Positions 23,963-32,882 of a stretch of DNA of 39,999 bases are shown here, one piece after another (position 1 is the first letter of the stretch; each line of letters begins with the position of its first letter). Position numbers and translations under genes: made by a program. The notes beneath the pieces were generated by a model. The model had not been told where the DNA came from, ran no database searches, and saw only the letters and a program-made list of their open reading frames with translations. Source of the DNA: Salsipaludibacter albus (lineage in GTDB: Bacteria > Actinomycetota > Nitriliruptoria > Nitriliruptorales > Nitriliruptoraceae); the NCBI RefSeq assembly GCF_019798055.1, contig NZ_JAHOPH010000007.1, positions 86,539 to 126,537 on the forward strand. Direction: 5' to 3'.

Positions 23963-25504
23963 GTGGCACACCACGACGAACACCCCGACCAGGCCGGCGA
24001 CGACGGCATGGCGGCGAGCGACCTCGTCATCACCAACGTGCGGGTGGTCCGCCCCGGCAGCGACACGACGGTCGACCACGACATCGCGATCCGCGACGGC
24101 CGCATCGCGGCGGTCGGACCCGGGTTGGCCGAGGCGGCCGCTGAGGGCACCGAAGTCATCGACGGCCGTGGACTGGTCGCGCTGCCCGGACTGGTCGACG
24201 CCCACCAGCACTGGGGGATCTACAACCCGCTGGAGGAGGACACCGTCACGGAGAGCCGTGCCTGCGCCCAGGGTGGCGTGACCACCGGAATCACCTACAT
24301 CCGCACGGGCCAGTACTACCTCAACACCTCCGGGCCCTACGCCGACTTCATGCCCGAGGTGCTCGATCGGTCCGGCGGCCGCTCCCACGTCGACCACGCC
24401 TTCCACGTCGCACCGATGATGCGCAGCCACATCGACGAGATTCCGTCGCTGGTGTCGGACTTCGGGATCACCTCGTTCAAGATCTTCATGTTCTACGGCG
24501 GCTACGGCCTGCACGGCAAGTCGTCGTCGCAGAACGAGTTCCTGATGATCCCCGAGGACGAGTCCTACGACACCGCCCACTTCGAGTTCGTCATGCGGGG
24601 CGTGCAGCGGGCCCGCGAGGCCCACCCTGACATCGCCCACCAGATCTCGCTGTCTCTGCACTGCGAGACCGCCGAGATCATGGCCGCATACACCGACCTG
24701 GTCCACCAGGACGGCGAGCTGTCGGGGCTGGAGGCGTACTCGGCATCGCGGCCGCCGCACTCCGAGGGCCTGGCGATCTCGATCGCCTCGTACCTGGCAC
24801 ACGAAACCCAACTCCCGACCATCAACCTGCTGCACCTGTCGTCGGCCAAGGCGATGGACGCGACCCGTCGCATGGCACAGGCCTTCCCGCACGTGGACTT
24901 CCGGCGCGAGGTCACCGTCGGCCACCTCACCCGTGACTTCACCCAGACCGGGATCGGCGCGAAGGTCAACCCGCCGATCCGCTCACGCGACGATGTCGAG
25001 GCCCTGTGGGACGCCGTCCTGGACGGCGAGGTCGACTGGATCGTCTCCGACCACGCCTGCTGTCGGGACGAGATGAAGTTCGGCGAGGACCGCGAGGACG
25101 TGTTCTTGGCGAAGTCGGGTTTCGGCGGCACCGAGTACCTGCTGTCGGGAGTGTTCACCGAGGGCTCGCGCCGCGGCCTGGGGCTGGGCCGGCTGGCGGA
25201 ACTGCTGAGCACGAACCCCGCGCGACGGTTCGGCCTCGACACCAAGGGCGAGCTCGCGGCGGGCTTCGATGCGGACGTGGTGCTGTTCGACCCCGACGCC
25301 ACGTTCACCGTCGACGCTGCCGACTCGGAGTCGTCCCAGGAGTACACCCCGTTCGAGGGGATGGAGCTGACCGGCAAGGTCGTCGACGTGTTCCTGCGAG
25401 GCGAGCGGATCGTCGCCGACGGCAGCGTGGTCGGCGAGCCCACCGGCACCTACCTGCGACGGCCCACCACGCGACCAGCCGTCACGAGGGACCCGACGCC
25501 ATGA
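23963..25504 (+). CDS. Dihydropyrimidinase/hydantoinase-like amidohydrolase
   Basis: A 513-residue cyclic amidohydrolase of the dihydroorotase/dihydropyrimidinase branch. The binuclear metal site is complete: H81-x-H83 (DAHQHWG), the probable carboxylated K173 (SFKIFMFYGG), H233 (SLHCETAE), H291 (LLHLSSAKA) and D363 (VSDHACC). The family opens cyclic amides or imides such as dihydropyrimidines and hydantoins; the unusual loop YGLHGKSSSQNEF suggests a different substrate. The GTG at 23963 has AAGGAGG five bases upstream. It is coupled through ATGA to the cyclase gene, which suggests two hydrolytic steps in sequence. Confidence 0.85.
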   Translation: MAHHDEHPDQAGDDGMAASDLVITNVRVVRPGSDTTVDHDIAIRDGRIAAVGPGLAEAAAEGTEVIDGRGLVALPGLVDAHQHWGIYNPLEEDTVTESRACAQGGVTTGITYIRTGQYYLNTSGPYADFMPEVLDRSGGRSHVDHAFHVAPMMRSHIDEIPSLVSDFGITSFKIFMFYGGYGLHGKSSSQNEFLMIPEDESYDTAHFEFVMRGVQRAREAHPDIAHQISLSLHCETAEIMAAYTDLVHQDGELSGLEAYSASRPPHSEGLAISIASYLAHETQLPTINLLHLSSAKAMDATRRMAQAFPHVDFRREVTVGHLTRDFTQTGIGAKVNPPIRSRDDVEALWDAVLDGEVDWIVSDHACCRDEMKFGEDREDVFLAKSGFGGTEYLLSGVFTEGSRRGLGLGRLAELLSTNPARRFGLDTKGELAAGFDADVVLFDPDATFTVDAADSESSQEYTPFEGMELTGKVVDVFLRGERIVADGSVVGEPTGTYLRRPTTRPAVTRDPTP

Positions 25505-26361
25505 CACCACGCCCCGACGACCACGACGCACCCCAACAGTCGACGCCGTCCTCGGATCCCCTGCTGGCGCTCGTCCAGGCCGGCGTGCGCACCTTCGACC
25601 TCGGCCGGCCCCTGTTCATCGGGATGCCCCAGTCCCCCAACCACCCGGCGTACTGGCACTCCCTGCCCCGGCGTCATGGCGACATGGTCCGCCCCGACGG
25701 GGGTTCGGCCGCCAACGACGTGATCATCACCGGAACCCACGTCGGCACCCACATCGACGCCATCAGCCACGTCAGCCAGGACGGTCGCCTGTTCGGGGGT
25801 GTCGACGCGAACCAGGCCCAGGTCGGCGGACGCTTCGACGAGCTCGGCATCCACACGGTCACGCCGCACCTCGGCCGCGGTGTCCTGCTCGACCTCGAAG
25901 CGGTCGTTGCCGGGGGGATCGCGCCGGACCACGAGGTGACGCCCGACGAGCTCGAGGCCGCGGTCGACCGCCAGCACCTGGAACTCCGCGATGGTGACGT
26001 GGTCCTGCTGAGGACGGGGTGGGGACGCCACTTCGAGGACGGCGCACCGTTCGTGGGTCGCGACACCGGGACGCCCGGGGTCGGCGCCGCCGGAGCCAGC
26101 TGGCTGGCCGAGCGAGCCCCGTTCGCCGTCGGGGGCGAGACCATCGCCTTCGAGCGGACCGCTCCGGGTGCCGGTCACGCCGTGCTGCCGGCCCACCGGA
26201 TCCTGCTGGTCGAGCACGGCATCCACGTCATCGAGACGATGGACCTGGAGGCGCTGGCCACGGCCGGCGTCCACGAGTTCCTGTTCGTGCTGGTCCCGTT
26301 GCCCCTCGTCGGTGCGACCGGGTCCCCCGTGCGACCCCTGGCGGTGGTCGCGGATGGCTGA
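25501..26361 (+). CDS. Cyclase-family metal-dependent hydrolase
   Basis: A 286-residue member of the cyclase/kynurenine-formamidase-like family. The metal-binding signature GTHVGTHIDAISHV (about 79-92) supplies the His/Asp ligands, and GDVVLLRTGWGRHF is the second conserved block. Members open formamide, lactone or isatin-type rings. The ATG at 25501 overlaps the amidohydrolase stop, and the end overlaps the MmgE/PrpD start by eight bases. It probably acts on the product of, or in parallel with, the amidohydrolase. Confidence 0.85.
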   Translation: MTPRPDDHDAPQQSTPSSDPLLALVQAGVRTFDLGRPLFIGMPQSPNHPAYWHSLPRRHGDMVRPDGGSAANDVIITGTHVGTHIDAISHVSQDGRLFGGVDANQAQVGGRFDELGIHTVTPHLGRGVLLDLEAVVAGGIAPDHEVTPDELEAAVDRQHLELRDGDVVLLRTGWGRHFEDGAPFVGRDTGTPGVGAAGASWLAERAPFAVGGETIAFERTAPGAGHAVLPAHRILLVEHGIHVIETMDLEALATAGVHEFLFVLVPLPLVGATGSPVRPLAVVADG

Positions 26362-27802
26362 GCACCGGCCCGCAGCGGCCACCGGGTCCGGCGACGCGCC
26401 CCTGTCGGCACGCTTGGCCGCGTTCGCCACCGATGCCCGTGACCACGGACTACCCGACGAGGTCGCTGCCAGCGTGCGCCAGCGAATCCTGGACATCCTC
26501 GGCATCTGCGTCGCCGCCGCGCGGCTGGACACCAGCCGAGCCGTGGTGCAGCACGTCGCCGACCAGGGCGGTGCGGCGCAGTCGTCGGCGGTGACCCTGT
26601 CCGACCGGGTCCCTGCCAGCCAGGCCGCCTTCGTCAACGGCGTGCTGGCCCACTCCCTGGACTACGACGACACCCATCTCCCGTCGATCCTGCATCCCAG
26701 TGCCTCGGTCGTGCCGGCCGCCCTGGCCACCGCGGAGCTCGCCAGGTCCGGCGGTGCCGCCCTGCAGGCCGCCGTGGCAGCTGGCCTCGAGGTGACGGTT
26801 CGGTTGGGGATGGCCGGCTACGACCGCGACGCGGGGAACTCGCTGTTCTTCGAACGTGGACAGCACGCCACCTCCATCTGTGGGGCGATCGGCGCCGCCG
26901 CCGCGTCCGCGTTGCTGCTCGGCCTGGACACCGACGGGGTCGACGACGCGATCGGGATCGCGGTGTCGATGGCTTCGGGACTGCTGGAGGCCAACCGCAC
27001 CGGCGGCACCGTCAAGCGTCTGCACTGCGGCTGGGCCGCGCATGCTGGCGTCTCGGCGGCCCAGCTGGCCAGCCGTGGCATCACCGGCCCACCGACCGTC
27101 CTCGAGGGACGATTCGGCTTCTACCAGGGCTTCCTGGACGGCGAGTTCCATCCCGAGGAGATCACCGACGGCCTGGGCGACACGTGGAGTGTCCCCGACA
27201 TCCACTTCAAGCCGTACCCCGCGAACCACTTCACCCACACCGGCATCGACGGCGCCGTCCGGCTGCGCGAGCGCGGCATCGGCCCCGACGACGTGGCTGC
27301 GCTTCGCCTGGGTGTCGCCGCCCCCACCGTGCGCACGATCGGGGAGCCGCTGGACGTCAAGCGCACCCCGGACACCGGCTACCAGGCCCAGTTCAGCGGC
27401 CCCTACACCATCGCCGCCGCACTGCTGGGCGGGTCCGGGCTGGCGCTGGGGCTCGACGACTTCACGGACGAGTTGGCGCGTGACCCGCAACGGCGAGCGC
27501 TGATGGCCAAGGTCGACGTCGTCGCGGACCCGCGTTGCGACGAGCGCTACCCGGACGAGTTGCCCGGCGTGCTCACCGCAACGTTGACCAACGGTGACGA
27601 GGTCGTCGAGGAGGTCTGGGCGAACCGCGGTGGCCCGAGCCGCCCACTGGACGCCGACGAGCTGGCCACGAAGTTCCGCGACAACGCCCTGCGTGGACTG
27701 GACGGCGACGCCGTGGCGATCATCGAGGACCAGGTCTTCGGGCTCGGACAGGTCGGCGACCTCGGACCCGTCATGGCCGCCCTGCGATCGTCGCACGGCT
27801 GA
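26354..27802 (+). CDS. MmgE/PrpD family protein, copy 1
   Basis: A 482-residue member of the family that includes 2-methylcitrate dehydratase and cis-aconitate decarboxylase. The conserved active-site blocks are intact: HSLDYDDTHLPSILHPSA (Asp and His), GGTVKRLHCGWAAHAGVSAA (Lys and His), GPPTVLEGRFGFY, and FKPYPANHFTHTGIDG. It should dehydrate, hydrate or decarboxylate a di- or tricarboxylate. It ends the CaiB operon and is convergent with the ABC importer, 31 bp apart. The overlap with the preceding gene indicates coupling. Confidence 0.85.
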   Translation: MAEHRPAAATGSGDAPLSARLAAFATDARDHGLPDEVAASVRQRILDILGICVAAARLDTSRAVVQHVADQGGAAQSSAVTLSDRVPASQAAFVNGVLAHSLDYDDTHLPSILHPSASVVPAALATAELARSGGAALQAAVAAGLEVTVRLGMAGYDRDAGNSLFFERGQHATSICGAIGAAAASALLLGLDTDGVDDAIGIAVSMASGLLEANRTGGTVKRLHCGWAAHAGVSAAQLASRGITGPPTVLEGRFGFYQGFLDGEFHPEEITDGLGDTWSVPDIHFKPYPANHFTHTGIDGAVRLRERGIGPDDVAALRLGVAAPTVRTIGEPLDVKRTPDTGYQAQFSGPYTIAAALLGGSGLALGLDDFTDELARDPQRRALMAKVDVVADPRCDERYPDELPGVLTATLTNGDEVVEEVWANRGGPSRPLDADELATKFRDNALRGLDGDAVAIIEDQVFGLGQVGDLGPVMAALRSSHG

Positions 27803-27833
27803 CCCTGCCGGTCGACGGACCAACCCGACGGGC

Positions 27834-28535
27834 TCACAGGCCGAGGTAGGCACGGCGGACGTCGTCGCTGGCCAGCAACTCGTCGCCGGTGCCCGACAGG
27901 TGGATCTCGCCGGACTCGATCACGTAGCCGCGATCAGCGGTCTCCAGCGTGCGCTTGGCGTTCTGCTCGACCAGCAACACCGTGATCCCCGTCGACCGGA
28001 TCCGGTCGATCGTGGCGAACACGTCCGCGACCAACTTCGGGGCCAGGCCCATCGAGGGCTCGTCCATCAGCAACAGCCGTGGCCTGGCCATCAGGGCCCG
28101 GCCGATCGCCAGCATCTGCTGCTGGCCACCGCTCATCGTCTCGGCCTTCTGCTGGGCCCGCTCCTCGAGGATCGGGAACAGCTCGTGGACCTGGTCGAGC
28201 GACTCGCCACGCTCGTCAGCCGACCGTGTGAAGGCCCCCATCACGAGGTTCTCGTACACGGTCAGGGCGCCGAACAGCTCGCGATCCTCCGCCACCATCA
28301 CCACCCCTCGCCGCACGAGGTCGTGTGGACCGAGCCCCACGACCGACTCACCCTCGAGCTCGATGCGGCCGGCGGACGGGACCAGCAGTCCGGCGATCGT
28401 GCGCAGGGTGGTCGTCTTGCCGGCGCCGTTGGCACCCACGAGGGCCACGACCTCGCCCGCCTCCACCTCGAGGCTGACCTCGTGCAGCACCTGAAGGCCG
28501 CCGTAGCCGGCGTTGACCTGGTCAAGAACCAGCAA
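27834..28535 (-). CDS. livF: Branched-chain-type ABC importer ATPase, LivF family
   Basis: A 233-residue ABC ATPase with Walker A GANGAGKTTT, signature TMSGGQQQMLAIGRALM and Walker B LLLMDEPSMGLAP; it ends in the LivF-type block IVLLVEQN. It powers uptake with the LivG protein. The TTG at 28535 is preferred to a GTG at 28550 because GAGGAGG lies six bases before the TTG. It overlaps livG by 14 bases and is last in the leftward operon. Confidence 0.88.
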   Translation of the reverse strand: MLVLDQVNAGYGGLQVLHEVSLEVEAGEVVALVGANGAGKTTTLRTIAGLLVPSAGRIELEGESVVGLGPHDLVRRGVVMVAEDRELFGALTVYENLVMGAFTRSADERGESLDQVHELFPILEERAQQKAETMSGGQQQMLAIGRALMARPRLLLMDEPSMGLAPKLVADVFATIDRIRSTGITVLLVEQNAKRTLETADRGYVIESGEIHLSGTGDELLASDDVRRAYLGL

Positions 28536-29253
28536 GTTGTTCCTCCTCACCCAGGTAGGCCTCGATCACGTCCGGATCGCTGGTGACCTCGTCGGGGGTC
28601 CCCGCCGCCAGCAGCTGCCCGTGGTGGAGGACGAGGATCCGCTGCGACAGGCGCATCACGGCAGCCATGACGTGCTCGACCAGCAGCAGGGCCCGGCCCT
28701 CGTCGGCGATCTCGACCAAGAGCTCCAGCAGGGGCTCGCGCTCGGCCGGGGTCAGGCCCGACAACACCTCGTCCAGCAGCAGCAGTTGCGGGTCCAACGC
28801 CAGCGCACGCGCCAGCTCCAGCCGCTTGCGCGCAGCGGTCGGCAGCGCGCCTGCGAACTCGTCGGCCATGCCCGCCAGGGCGACCCGGTCCAGGACCGCG
28901 TCGGCCAGTTCCCGAGCCGTCTCGAGGCGAGGGCTGGACGATGCGGCGGCCACCGTGACGTTGTCGCGGACCGTCATGGAAGCGAACGGTCGCATGAGTT
29001 GGAAGGTCCGCCCGATCCCTCGCCGAGCGATGGCGTGGGGCGTCCAACCGGTGATGTCCTCCCCGTCGAAGACCACCCGGCCGGTGTCGACCGGGATGCG
29101 CCCGGCCACGAGGTTGAACAGGGTGGTCTTGCCGGCACCGTTGGGTCCGATCAGCCCGACGATCTCGCCGGCCTCGACCTGGAAGTCGACGTCGTCGACC
29201 GCTCGCAGGCCCGAGAAGGACTTCGACAGGTGGGTGACCTCCAGCAGGCTCAT
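28522..29253 (-). CDS. livG: Branched-chain-type ABC importer ATPase, LivG family
   Basis: A 243-residue ABC ATPase. Walker A is GPNGAGKTTLF, the LivG block GRTFQLMRPFASMTV is present and Walker B is LLLLDEVLSGLTPAE. The usual LSGGQ-type signature is replaced by LPTAARKRLELARAL, a degenerate form that I know in part from this subfamily. The ATG at 29253 overlaps the livM stop. With LivF it forms the ATPase pair. Confidence 0.88.
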   Translation of the reverse strand: MSLLEVTHLSKSFSGLRAVDDVDFQVEAGEIVGLIGPNGAGKTTLFNLVAGRIPVDTGRVVFDGEDITGWTPHAIARRGIGRTFQLMRPFASMTVRDNVTVAAASSSPRLETARELADAVLDRVALAGMADEFAGALPTAARKRLELARALALDPQLLLLDEVLSGLTPAEREPLLELLVEIADEGRALLLVEHVMAAVMRLSQRILVLHHGQLLAAGTPDEVTSDPDVIEAYLGEEEQLAGS

Positions 29254-30251
29254 CGTCGGAACCGCTCCGCCAGCGAGCCGTAGACACCCTTGGGCAGGAA
29301 CAGCAGGATCAGGATCAGCAGGGTGGCGAAGACCATCAGGTCGATGCCGGACCTGCCGGCCACGAAGTCGAGGAACGGCGGTGGGTCGCGCACGATCTTG
29401 GAGGTCCACTCCCCCAACGGGATCAGGATGGCCGCGCCCACGATCGGCCCCCAGAGCGTCCCGGTGCCACCGACGACCGCGGGCAGGAGGATCGCGACGG
29501 ATTCGGCCGGGCCGAACGCCAGGGCCGGGTCGATGAAGAAGAAGACCTGGACGAAGAAGGTCCCCATCACGGCCGTCATGGCACCGCTGACCGCGACCGC
29601 CATGACCTTGTGCGCCGTGGCGTCGACCCCGGAGGCCTCGGCCCCCTCTTCGTCTTCGCGGACAGCGACGATGAACATGCCGCGGCGACCGTGGAACAGC
29701 AGGATCGTGATCGCCTGCAGCACCACCAGCAGCCCGAGCCCCACCAGGAAGTAGTTGGGCGAGGTGGTGGAGAACTGGAGCATCCACCACGACGACTCGG
29801 CCAGCACCGGGACCTGCAGCCCCTGGGTGCCGTTGAGCCACTCCTGGCCCTGGACCACCAGCCGAAGCATCTCGGCGAACGCGAACGTCGCCAGGGCGAA
29901 GTAGGCGCCGCGCAGCCGGTACCGGAAGGACAACCAGCCGGTCAGTGCCCCGAACGCGGCGGCAAGCACGGCCCCGACCGCCATCCCGATCCACGGAGAG
30001 ATGCCGTGGTCGACCAGCAGATACGCGCTGGAGTAGGCACCGATGCCGAAGTAGGCGGCATGGCCGAAGCTGAACTGCCCCGCGAAGCCCCCCATGACGT
30101 TCCACCCCACGCCGACACCGGCCGAGATGATGATGCGGATCATCACGGTCCGTGCGGATCCCTCCAGCCAGAACGGCACGGTGGCGAGGAGCGCCGCCAG
30201 ACCGGCCAGCACCAGCAGTTGCCCACGTGCGTCGCGCAGCACCGTGCTCAT
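29250..30251 (-). CDS. livM: Branched-chain-type ABC importer permease, LivM family
   Basis: A 333-residue integral membrane protein with about eight to ten helices. The LivM landmark GGFAGQFSFGHAAYFGIGAY is at about 54-73, and EDEEGAEASGVD is the cytoplasmic EAA-like loop that docks the ATPase. The ATG at 30251 overlaps the livH stop, and its own stop overlaps the livG start, so subunits are made in step. Confidence 0.88.
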   Translation of the reverse strand: MSTVLRDARGQLLVLAGLAALLATVPFWLEGSARTVMIRIIISAGVGVGWNVMGGFAGQFSFGHAAYFGIGAYSSAYLLVDHGISPWIGMAVGAVLAAAFGALTGWLSFRYRLRGAYFALATFAFAEMLRLVVQGQEWLNGTQGLQVPVLAESSWWMLQFSTTSPNYFLVGLGLLVVLQAITILLFHGRRGMFIVAVREDEEGAEASGVDATAHKVMAVAVSGAMTAVMGTFFVQVFFFIDPALAFGPAESVAILLPAVVGGTGTLWGPIVGAAILIPLGEWTSKIVRDPPPFLDFVAGRSGIDLMVFATLLILILLFLPKGVYGSLAERFRR

Positions 30252-31303
30252 TCGGCACCGCCCCCGAACAGGCCCTCGGGCTTGAGGAACAACGTGGCGA
30301 TGAAGATGATGAACACCGGCAGCAGCTTGCTCTGGCCCGGGAACAGCAGGCCGCCGATCTCCTGGGTGAGCCCGATCAGGATCCCGCCGACCAACGCCCC
30401 GCCGATGTTGCCGAGCCCTCCGAGCACCACGATGACGAACGACAGGATGTTGAACTGGGTGCCGGTGGTCGGCTCCAGGGTGAGGAACGGCAGGACGAGG
30501 ACTCCCGCGGCCGCGGCGACGGCGGTGCCCAGCCCGAAGGTCAGGACCTGGATGCGGTCGACGTTGACGCCGACCAGCGAGGCGCCGGTCCGGTTCAGGC
30601 CAGCGGCGCGGATGGCCGTGCCGACACGGCTGCGGTTGAGGAACGAGAACAGCGCCCAGGCGACCGCCAACCCTCCCACGAAGGCAACGATGCGTGGCAG
30701 CTCGATGATCGCCCCGCCGATGCGCAGTGGGAACTCGACCGGCCCGATCGACGCGTTGGCGTAGTCCAGCCTGACCGATCGCGGATTGGCGGAGAAGGCA
30801 AGCAGGAGAGCGTTCTCGATCAGGATGGACAGGGCGAAGGTCAGCAGCAACTGGTTCTCGAGCGGCTGCCCCATGGCAGGGTTGATGACGACCTTCTGGA
30901 CGGCCGCTCCGACCAGGAACATCAACAGTGGCGTGATCAGCAGGGTCAGGTACGGGTCGATGCCCACACCATCGGCCAGGACCCAGGTCAGGTACATCGC
31001 CAGGGTCAGGAACGCACCGTGGGCGAAGTTGATGATCTCCAGTACGCCGAAGATCAGCGACAGCCCCATCGCCACCAGTCCGTACACACCGCCGATAAGC
31101 AGCCCCGTGGTCAGGGCTTGCAGCGCGATGGTGCGACCGGCCGGCGTCACCGCCAGGTCGCTCACCTCGGTCCAGCGCCACAGCAGCACGACCAACGCGA
31201 GGACCACCCCCCAGACCCACCGCGGGACGTGCAGGCGGGTCTGGAGACGGCCGGTCCTCGACGATGCGCCGGCGTCGCTCACCGAGGCATCCGGGTGGCG
31301 CAA
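30248..31303 (-). CDS. livH: Branched-chain-type ABC importer permease, LivH family
   Basis: A permease of up to 351 residues with about eight membrane helices. Family marks: GLVAMGLSLIFGVLEIINFAHGA and GTAIRAAGLNRTGASLVGVN, the ATPase-docking loop. The frame opens at a TTG (31303) with no ribosome site; a GTG at 31282 (345 residues) is an alternative. The N-terminus is longer than in typical LivH and contains an extra apolar segment (WVWGVVLALVVLLWRW). It follows the binding protein gene by about 20 bp. Confidence 0.85.
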   Translation of the reverse strand: MRHPDASVSDAGASSRTGRLQTRLHVPRWVWGVVLALVVLLWRWTEVSDLAVTPAGRTIALQALTTGLLIGGVYGLVAMGLSLIFGVLEIINFAHGAFLTLAMYLTWVLADGVGIDPYLTLLITPLLMFLVGAAVQKVVINPAMGQPLENQLLLTFALSILIENALLLAFSANPRSVRLDYANASIGPVEFPLRIGGAIIELPRIVAFVGGLAVAWALFSFLNRSRVGTAIRAAGLNRTGASLVGVNVDRIQVLTFGLGTAVAAAAGVLVLPFLTLEPTTGTQFNILSFVIVVLGGLGNIGGALVGGILIGLTQEIGGLLFPGQSKLLPVFIIFIATLFLKPEGLFGGGAE

Positions 31304-31322
31304 CCAGGGGCGGCCGTCGGAA

Positions 31323-32639
31323 TCACTGCCACGGAACCGCCGGGAACTGCGGCTCGGCCTCCGCGAACTCCTCCGGGTAGACCTGCAGGACCTCGCCCTC
31401 CTGCACCTGCATCAGGACCGGCTGGGCGTTCTCGTTCTCGCCACTGTCGTCGAAGGTGATCGGGCCGGGGAAGGTCAGCAGGGGTTCGGGCACCTCGACC
31501 TCCTGGATGGCGGCGGCGATGTCGGCACCGTCGCACGAGGCCGCGCTCCGGGCTGCCGTGGCGATCACCTCGACCGCCTGGTAGGCCAACACGGCCGCGG
31601 TGCGCATCGCGTCACCGTTCTCCTCCTCGAAGCGCGACCGGATGTCCTGGACGCGTTCCTTGGTGGCATCGAAGTGGTAGTTGGAGTCGAAGATGCCGTT
31701 CGAGGCATCCGGGGTGTCCTGCGGGAACTGCGGCAGGTCGTAGGCGCCCTGGGCGACCCCGACGATGGCGTTGACGTCCGGCTGCACCGACGCGGCGGTC
31801 TCGGCCACCAGCACCCCGTCGTTGTAGTAGCCGGTCACGACGAGGGCATCGGGGGCAGCGGCGGCGACCCGCTGCATCTCGGTCGTCACGTCCTGCACCT
31901 CGAAGGGGTTGTAGGCGATCGTCTCGAGGATCTCGATGCCGACGTTGCCGGCCTCGGCCTCGAACGCCGCCAGCACGGAGGTCCCGAACGAGGTCTCGTC
32001 GTGCATGTAGACCACGGTCTCGATCGGCTCCCCGGCGTTCTCGCCCAGTGCCTGCAGGTACTGCGCCCCGAAGGTCCCCATCGCGGTGGCGTTGGGCTGG
32101 ATGCGGAAGACGTAGTCGTTGTCCTCCGACGTGATCGCGTCGTCCACGGCGACGTCGATGACCAACGGAACCTGCTCGCGCTGGGCGACCGTGGCCAGGT
32201 TGGTGGTCACCGCGGACTGGTAGGTGCCGACCAGCGCGTTCGCGCCCTCCTGGATCAGGCGTTGCGCCTCGGTCTGGCCGATCTCGGGCTCCCCCTGCGA
32301 GTCGGCCGAGGCGATCGTGATCGACAGCCCGTCGGTCGACAGGTCGTCGGCAGCCATCTGGGTCGCGGCGTCCATCTGCGTGCCGTCGAGTGCCAGGCCC
32401 CCGGTCAGCGGGTGGACCGACCCGATGACCAGTTCGGCACACCCCTCGCCGCTTGCCGTGCCGGCCTCCGTCGGACTGGCCGCGGCGGTCTCGGTCGCCT
32501 CCTCGGTGGGTGCCTCGGTCGACGTCTCCGTGGCGGCGCCGTCCTCGGTCGCCTCCTCCGGATCGGCCTCGTCGCCACCACAGCCGGCCAGGGCGATCGT
32601 CAGGGCCAGTCCCACTGCCAAGTATCGCGTGCGTCGCAT
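31323..32639 (-). CDS. Substrate-binding lipoprotein of the ABC importer (LivK/LivJ-like)
   Basis: A 438-residue periplasmic-type binding protein, anchored as lipoprotein: signal peptide 1-19 with lipobox LAGC and lipidated C20, then a Thr/Glu/Ala-rich linker (21-65) typical of Gram-positive surface lipoproteins. The binding fold starts at LVIGSVHPLTGGLA, with GTYQSAVTTNLATVA and YVFRIQPNATA as ligand-binding blocks. These proteins also bind aromatic acids and amides, so the family name does not fix the ligand. AAGGTG precedes the ATG. An operator-like site (32712) lies 73 bases upstream. First gene of the leftward transporter operon. Confidence 0.88.
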   Translation of the reverse strand: MRRTRYLAVGLALTIALAGCGGDEADPEEATEDGAATETSTEAPTEEATETAAASPTEAGTASGEGCAELVIGSVHPLTGGLALDGTQMDAATQMAADDLSTDGLSITIASADSQGEPEIGQTEAQRLIQEGANALVGTYQSAVTTNLATVAQREQVPLVIDVAVDDAITSEDNDYVFRIQPNATAMGTFGAQYLQALGENAGEPIETVVYMHDETSFGTSVLAAFEAEAGNVGIEILETIAYNPFEVQDVTTEMQRVAAAAPDALVVTGYYNDGVLVAETAASVQPDVNAIVGVAQGAYDLPQFPQDTPDASNGIFDSNYHFDATKERVQDIRSRFEEENGDAMRTAAVLAYQAVEVIATAARSAASCDGADIAAAIQEVEVPEPLLTFPGPITFDDSGENENAQPVLMQVQEGEVLQVYPEEFAEAEPQFPAVPWQ

Positions 32640-32711
32640 CTGCTGCACCTTTGTCCGTCGTCCACGACCCGCGCCCCGAGATGAATCCCTGACCGTGTGT
32701 TCCGGTCGAGT

Positions 32712-32728
32712 GTTCCGACAAGCGGTAC
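32712..32728. promoter_or_regulatory. IclR-type operator of the ABC importer operon
   Basis: GTTCC-gacaagc-GGTAC, the same 17-bp layout with one mismatch from the perfect palindrome, in the 243-bp spacer between the transporter and iclR-like genes. It is 73 bases from the binding-protein start. Confidence 0.6.
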
Positions 32729-32864
32729 ACATTGTCACAGGCGCCTTCATGCAGTATGGCAGCCTGCACTCCATGATGGCAAGGAAACGCGACGGATATC
32801 CCCCTAAGATGCCGTGTTGCCCGAGATTTGCCTGCATGACCGGCCTTGTCGGGCGGAATGGGTG

Positions 32865-32881
32865 GTTCCCTTGAGCGAAAC
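32865..32881. promoter_or_regulatory. IclR-type operator at the regulator start
   Basis: GTTCC-cttgagc-GAAAC, the weakest copy, directly before the ATG at 32883. Its place at the start codon suggests autorepression. Confidence 0.5.
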
Positions 32882-32882
32882 A

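Noticed and set aside
27803-27833. Bidirectional terminator between the MmgE/PrpD and livF genes
   Set aside because: Only an imperfect GCCGGTCG/CGACGGGC pairing and no U-run is present in the 31-bp gap.
30152-32684. Long forward open frames opposite the ABC importer genes
   Set aside because: They are Gln/Arg/Asp-rich shadow frames; the reverse strand encodes complete permeases and a lipoprotein with lipobox.
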